Below are positions 28,616 to 34,109 of a DNA stretch of 34,109 bases, one piece after another. The stretch is taken from the NCBI GenBank assembly GCA_020631575.1, contig JAHDGX010000006.1, positions 1-34,109 on the forward strand, read 5' to 3'. The DNA comes from Candidatus Altimarinota bacterium (lineage in GTDB: Bacteria > Patescibacteriota > Gracilibacteria > BD1-5 > UBA6164). Every line of letters begins with the position of its first letter. Position 1 is the first letter of the stretch. The position numbers and the translations under genes are program-made. The notes beneath the pieces were generated by a model. That model did not search any database and was not told where the DNA came from. It was given only the letters and a program-made list of their open reading frames with translations.

Positions 28616-29743
28616 GTACTGTATTGGAGTATCTTGAAATGCTACTGTTATAAGAAATCATCACAGTATATACGGTCAAAATGAAAAGGTTTCCCGCACA
28701 TACACTTCAGAAATCTTGTGCTTTTTGAGGAGTTTGATATCGCTTTTTGTAAGGCAACGATGAATCTTCTTATAAATTTCAGCAGGGAGTTGAGAAGATT
28801 TCTTTTCTATGACCATTCATTTTTTTATTTTTTTTATAGGAATAAGTATACTCTCAGCTTGTAGGCAAAATGAGTGATACATAGCAATTAAAAGTCGAAT
28901 TAGTAAGTATATACATAAGTAAAGAGTAAGAATTTTTTGTATATGCTGTAGAAATATATCTTCTAACACGCGGTATTCTAGATACAGAAAACTTGAGAGT
29001 AAGGCTATTGAAGCAAAGCGAATTATAAGTCTATTTTTTCCATCTCTTATATATTTATTTGTAATAGTATGGTACATGGGATGTCGAAGTACGTACAGGA
29101 CAAGTCATATAAGTAGTATGATTCAGATGCTTCCTCCTATGACTATAGGAGAACGTAATAGTGACCATGATATGTCTACGCTTCATAAATATTCGATAAC
29201 ATATATACGAACAAATCTTATGACACTAAAAAATAGTAAAAAGTAGAGTACATATGTACTGAGCTGAAACATGGCTCGTGAAATACTCTTCCCTTGTAGC
29301 AGGAGCATATAATTTTCTTTTGAAAAGTAATTGGTACAGCTCTTTATACTTCATATTTTTTTACACCAAAATAATCAAAACCCTAATGCTATCCATAAAA
29401 TTGTAAGAAGAAATGTATTGAGAATGAACCAAAAAAAGGATATATGTGGTATGAATAAACTTAAGACGAGAATATACTTTGTATCACCGGCTCCCCACAC
29501 CCTAAAGTGAAACAACCAGAACCCAAAAAATGCGACGCTGAGAAATTGTAGAGTAAAGTACATAAAAGATATAGCATCTCATGCTCAGTTCAGGTGAAGT
29601 GTGTGCCATGCTAGAGGAGAGATAAGTATTAAATATAATAACTCTTTGTTAGGTATTTTTTGATACCGCATGTCACTAAGAACTATTTTGTAATTTATGT
29701 AGCAGAATCATAAGAGTCATATGATTCATATAACAGTATTCAT
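28583..29743 (-). CDS. A24-type prepilin peptidase
   Basis: 386 residues, polytopic. The two catalytic aspartates of the GxGD aspartyl proteases are visible: Asp24 in VLSDMRYQKIPN and Asp87 in WGAGDTKYIL. Several further helices follow, then a cytoplasmic part with KKIKKGMVIEKK. It lacks the N-terminal methylase/zinc domain of PilD and resembles the preflagellin-peptidase-like forms of candidate-phyla bacteria, but with a long C-terminal extension. It would process the leaders of the eight or so prepilins in this window although it is not in their operons. The start codon ATG 29743 is the most upstream one after a stop. Confidence 0.82.
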
Positions 29744-29813
29744 GTGTTGTTAAATATTGTAAATGGTGAAAAATGAAAAAATATACAAGTGTCTGTATAT
29801 ATTTTCATTTTCT

Positions 29814-29843
29814 TTGAAAAAAAATATACTTCTAGAGTATAAT
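29814..29843 (+). promoter_or_regulatory. Promoter of the HExxH hydroxylase gene
   Basis: TTGAAA (29814-29819), an 18-base spacer and TATAAT (29838-29843) lie 20 bases before the ATG, leaving a very short leader. Confidence 0.55.
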
Positions 29844-29863
29844 TATTTATATATTAAAATGCA

Positions 29864-30949
29864 ATGTCATACCATACAGTTTTAGGGTACAGAGATAATA
29901 CTCTTTTAGATCAGTATAAAGAAAAATACTTTATATATCTGTATAATCAGGTTTTGAATTTTTTTCATAAATCTGCTTGGCTCATAGATTTTAAAGCTTT
30001 AGATAAAAGTGTATTACGAGAGTTCTTGCTTCACCCAGACAATTCTTCTCTTATTCAAGAGATATGATTATCTTGAGATACAGATTCTAGAGATAGGTTT
30101 GAAATAGAATGTAGTAACATAATTTCTTGAGAGAATGAAAAATTAACAGCCTTACTCGGAGATACGATACCTGGTACAGAAATCAAACTGACTCTGTATG
30201 ATAATAATCCTCAAAATATGCAGGTATGACATCCTGATCATGATCAAAATGGTATGCTTGGCTGGGGAGATCGAGCTGAGAGTGAGTGGCTTAGGGTATT
30301 TTCAGATTCGTTTACTCTCCTGAAACATATTGACGAGGATTTTTTTCTTGAAATGAATAGTATGATTCAAAAGATTGTTCCTATGAGAACTTCAGTTGAT
30401 GTTCATAATTCATGCTCATATAAGGAATGCATAGGGACACTGTATTTATGATACACTATAAATGCTCAGCAGCCCGAGCTGAGTATTCTAGAGGCTCTTA
30501 TTCATGAATCGAGCCATAATAAGCTTAATCTGATTATGCAATCAGAAAAATTACACATTAATGACTATTCTCTTAGGTATTATTCTCCTTATAGACCTGA
30601 TGCTCGTCATATTCAATGAGTACTGCTATGAGTACATGCCATAGTTCCAACCGTATATATACTCTTACTCGGAATAGAGAAGTGACATATAAGAAATAAT
30701 AATTGGTATGAAAAAGTACTATTGTATCATATGAAAAATAAGCTTGGCTATAGAGTCTTAGAGCGTCACGGCAAATTTACTACAATTTGAAAGAAGATTT
30801 TTGATGATATGTGAGATGTTATGAAGCTTTGTGATGTTCTTATCAAAAATAATTCTCATCTTCAGGCTATAGATTTTTCTTCAATCCAAGCTCGAGCGAA
30901 AGAACACTTTATTGAGGTACGAAATAATTATCCATATTTGCAATACTAG
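29864..30949 (+). CDS. HExxH-type 2-oxoglutarate-dependent peptide hydroxylase family
   Basis: 361 residues. ALIHESSHNKLNLI (HESSH at 214-218) and the following YYSPYRPDARHIQGVLLGVHA match the HExxH motif-containing peptide-modification family (TIGR04267), characterised as 2-oxoglutarate- and iron-dependent beta-hydroxylases acting on RiPP precursors. His214 and His218 should bind iron, with His258 a candidate third ligand and Arg248 a candidate 2-oxoglutarate contact. The N-terminal half (YLYNQVLNFF, IIPGTEIKLTLYD) is the expected helical domain. It stands alone, 1.2 kb from the radical SAM run, with its own promoter. Oxidation of His or Asn side chains of the H-x-S/N core would fit known activities but is inference. 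Confidence 0.82.
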
Positions 30950-30952
30950 TTT

Positions 30953-30986
30953 TTGCGATTTTCTCATATATGTGATGTAATATAAG
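30953..30986 (+). promoter_or_regulatory. Weak candidate promoter of the surface protein
   Basis: TTGCGA (30953-30958) precedes overlapping -10-like hexamers TAATAT (30978-30983) and TATAAG (30981-30986), with spacers of 19 and 22 bases. The match is poor. Confidence 0.25.
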
Positions 30987-31014
30987 TGGATAAATATATT
31001 TGCAAATATTACAC

Positions 31015-33738
31015 ATGAAGAAAATCTGTATTTTTTTAATATCAATAGCAATATTTACAGGATCTGCTGACGCTAGGTGGTACTGACCTTCTGGTGGAAC
31101 TGGCCCACTTGTATATAATGGGTTTTTTATAGAGAGTAAATCATATAATTCTGGTGGACCTAGATGGTGTACTGAGGACAGTGATACTACTTCACCTCCG
31201 ACAGCAATTACTCATGCTGCATTTCCTTGAGTCTCAGCATGATCATATACACATGATTCTCGAGTAATATCAAGTGTTAATAGCACTCAGATGCGTTGCC
31301 AAAGATGGGATAATTTAGCTCCAAGTATTTCTTTTGGGCTTGTATCAAACAGTAATCCATTAAGTAATGATACATGGACGAGATTTGATGTAACTTCTTC
31401 AGGAAATTGTTCAGACACTGGTTGATCATGATGTAATAATGGAAGTATGCAGTATCGAATTGAAAATAGTCCATTTTCCTGTAATAATTGAGGATCTTGG
31501 ACCACATGACCTTCATATCCCCATACTACCCCAAATAATACAGTAAAAATAGAATACATATGTTATAGAGTAAGAGATTTTGCGGGGAATGGCTACGCTT
31601 ATAGCTCAGTTGCAACGATTAAAATTGATAAACAAGTTCCAACATTAGCAGATGTAATAAATAATAATGATCCTGATTACCTTGCAGTAAATGGCCAGAA
31701 CTATGAGATAGATATTAATGCAAATGGGTGAGCCCCTATAGACGATGTAGAATATACTTACGAAAATACAATTGACGAGTCTCAATCAAGCACTAACTAT
31801 GCTACGAGTGTACCGTTTGATTTTGCATGGAATATCAGCAATGTAGATGGACCAAGTAATAACTTTCGTAAAGCAAATGGATGACGAGAATATACTTTTC
31901 GTTTAAGGAGTATATGTGACCAAGCCGATAATTGTTGGACATGAAATGAACCATATAATCATGATGTATTCGCAAATACTACTTCTATTACTGCTTCAAC
32001 TCCAACTAATAATTTGTCATCACAAATAGTTGCGGATGGGACTGTTAAAAACATAACTGTAAATTTAGTCGATCAATATGGGAATGGTATAGTTCCAGCG
32101 AGTGGGATATCAAGAACAGTTGATATAAATGTAAGAGGGAATAACCAACTACGAAGAAATCAATATTTAAATAATGGAACTGATTCAGCAATATTTGTTG
32201 ATGGAACTACTCTAGCGTTACCAGTATCTCCTACAGCTCTTAGATCATTGGATAATAGAGCTTCTACAGATGGGAATTATACTATACCGTTCTATATTTA
32301 TGGACCAACAAGCAATGCAAATTCCCTAATGCCATGAAGTGCAAATATAACAGTTCACTATGATATAAATGGTTCACTTGGGGTCACATGAGACACACCT
32401 CAAAACGAACTTATTTGATGAACTAGTACTACAATAAATGCTCTTCCTCTCTTTAACACTGTGATTTCTTGAAGCGTTGCGACTCAATGATTTTTAGAGT
32501 GAACAGCTCAAGATATAACTATCAATGTGGCTCCAGCTAACGGCACAAGTACGAGTTCACGTTCTCTTAGGGGAGAATTTGGTGATGTGTCAGGATCCAA
32601 TAATATTGCTAACACAAGGTATGGGTTTGCTATTTCTGGAAATTCAATACAGGAATGACAACAAACTGGCTGGGCATGAACTACGCAGTTAAACTCAAGC
32701 CTTAGCTCTTTGAATAACGCAAGCACATTTATGACGCAAGATGGTCCTGTAGGAAATCAAACATTTTCATATCTTGCAAGTATTGTAAAATATAGTAGAT
32801 CAGGAAAGACAATAGTATATCCTTGAGATATTATCTGAAAAACGAGTTATCATGGTGCAGTCTGAGGAAATAATTCATACCAAGAGGGAATTAAAATTAT
32901 CTGAAATACAAGTTCACAATGAACAGGGGAACTTGTAGTAGATCAATTTGATGATGATGTGCGTATTTTAGGAAAACTCACTAAGTCTACTTTTCGACGA
33001 GATATATCAGAAAATGTGTATGAAGTAACTAGATTTTATACAGGTTCTACTATTTCATGAAATGTAAATACACTTTCTAGTACTGTAAGTAATCCATGAG
33101 AATGGAATAATTCCTCATGACTTAAGTTGTTTTGAAATAAAGTTCTATTTTATAAAAATCCTGCCTGATGAAGGGTAGATGTTTCTGGAGGAATAGTAGA
33201 GGGACAAAAGACTCTTGTTGTCGAGAGCGGAGATGTTTATATCAATGGGAACATAAGAAATGATTCAAGTAGTGATATGTTATGAATTATTGTTCTTGAT
33301 GGTAATATCTACATTGATAGTACCGTTAGTGATGTAGAGGCTGCATTATATACGAATGAATCAATTCTTTCTAGTATAGCCTGAAATCCAGTTACAACAT
33401 CTACAAATACAGCATCTAATTTAGAAAACCAATTGTATATTAGAGGATCAATCTTTAGTGAAAATACTATTTGAGGATCCAGAGCAAGTCCAATAAAGTG
33501 TCCATATAATATTTCAGCTACTTGTGATAGAGATGAAGCTCAAAAATATGACTTAAACTACATGAGAAGATACTATATCTATGATAGTGATAGTAATGGA
33601 TCTCCAGATACAGCGAGTTGAGATCAATCATTTGCTAACACTGGAACAAGATGAAGTAGGTCGGACATAGAAAGTTTTCCTGTTATAATTGAATATAATC
33701 CTATAATTCAACAAACTCCACCACCGTTTTTCGATTAA
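31015..33738 (+). CDS. Large secreted surface protein
   Basis: 907 residues. Signal peptide MKKICIFLISIAIFTGSADA, then beta-rich repeats: a cysteine-containing N-terminal region, an Ig-like segment (CYRVRDFAGNGYAYSSVATI, IKIDKQVP), two further Asn/Thr/Ser-rich segments, and a C-terminal block with QKTLVVESGDVYINGNI, GIIVLDGNIYID, NQLYIRGSIFSENTIGG and YDLNYMRRYY. That C-terminal block recurs, as I recall, in large surface proteins of candidate-phyla bacteria; its function is not established. It ends in a proline-rich tail (QQTPPPFFD) with no LPxTG or C-terminal helix. Dozens of glycines are TGA. It lies 65 bases after the hydroxylase gene. Confidence 0.8.
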
Positions 33739-33742
33739 TACA

Positions 33743-33774
33743 AAAAAAGACTTCTCATGTGAGAAGTCTTTTTT
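33743..33774. terminator. Bidirectional terminator before rpoD
   Basis: AAAAAAGACTTCTCA pairs perfectly with TGAGAAGTCTTTTTT around TG. It lies between the convergent surface-protein and rpoD stops and has T tracts on both strands. Confidence 0.85.
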
Positions 33775-33776
33775 AA

Positions 33777-34109
33777 TTAAAAGAATTTTATTTTATCTGC
33801 ATTTGGATGTTCTTTGAGTTTTTCCAGCGTTTTTGCTTCGATTTGTCTGATACGCTCCCTGGTTACTCAAAACTCTTTTCATACTTCTTCGAGTGTATGT
33901 ACATCTCATCCTTCAAGACCAAATCTCATTTGTATGATTTTTCTTTCTCTAGGAGTAAGAAAATCAAGCATCTCTCAAAGGTTATCTTTAAGAAGGTTCA
34001 TATTTGTTTGTTCGTCTGGTGCGAGTGTTTTATCATCTTCAATAAAGTCTCCAAGAGAAGTATCTTCTTCTGATCCAACTGGAGCGTCAAGAGAAAGTAT
34101 ATCTTGAGA
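33777..34109 (-). CDS. rpoD: Sigma-70 RpoD, C-terminal part (cut by window end)
   Basis: The last 110 codons plus TAA. SLDAPVGSEEDTSLGDFIED is region 3.2; DFLTPRERKIIQMRFGLEGG is region 4.1; HTLEEVGKEFGVTRERIRQIEAKTLEKLKEH is region 4.2, whose helix-turn-helix reads the -35 element. These glycines include TGA codons (LKDNLGEML, EGGDVH, EEVGKEFG), so the housekeeping sigma factor itself depends on UGA decoding. The 5' part lies outside the window. Confidence 0.95.

Overview
The window reads as one contiguous, gene-dense stretch of an AT-rich genome in which UGA is not a stop but a glycine codon (genetic code 25). In-frame TGA occurs throughout nearly every gene, often at glycines that are invariant in the family (the GGG of fibrinogen-like DGGGW motifs, the GG of radical SAM GGE motifs, PilC, prepilins). 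TAA and TAG close all 40 genes found (29 TAA, 11 TAG). Code 25 is known from Candidatus Absconditabacteria (SR1) and Gracilibacteria; I cannot decide between the two from this sequence. Under the standard code most genes shatter into fragments. All boundaries below were drawn by hand with TGA = Gly. There is no gene-free stretch longer than 300 bases, no tRNA, rRNA, CRISPR or mobile element that I can see.

Layout. 1-2009: a PrsW-type membrane protease (+) converging on a TraB/GumN-like membrane protein (-). 2092-7239: a type IV pilus operon (pilin-like protein, PilN, PilO, PilC, then four prepilin-like proteins). 7376-9889: HU, an RsbW-like anti-sigma kinase, FtsQ and RbfA (-), ribosomal protein bS21. 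10006-15364: four tandem genes for type IV pilin-like proteins, each ending in a fibrinogen-like domain. 15422-17727 (-): bL33, ribosome recycling factor, an NMN adenylyltransferase-like protein and a family II pyrophosphatase.

17871-28615 is the most unusual part: a co-directional, mostly overlapping run of 13 genes that looks like a greatly expanded His-Xaa-Ser (Hxs) peptide modification locus. It holds an HxsD protein, a second minimal HxsD-like protein, an HxsB radical SAM enzyme, a 134-residue precursor in which all nine histidines lie in H-x-S or H-x-N, a membrane-anchored protein, and six further radical SAM enzymes interleaved with two unrecognised proteins. Just beyond it, after a prepilin peptidase on the minus strand, is a HExxH protein of the family known for 2-oxoglutarate-dependent beta-hydroxylation of ribosomal peptides (29864-30949).

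31015-33738 is a 907-residue secreted surface protein of a kind common in candidate-phyla bacteria, and the window ends in the 3' part of rpoD (-). Together: a small-genome, probably host-attached bacterium with a pilus system, lectin-like pilus tips, and a peptide natural product made by seven radical SAM enzymes that cannot be read by organisms using the standard code.
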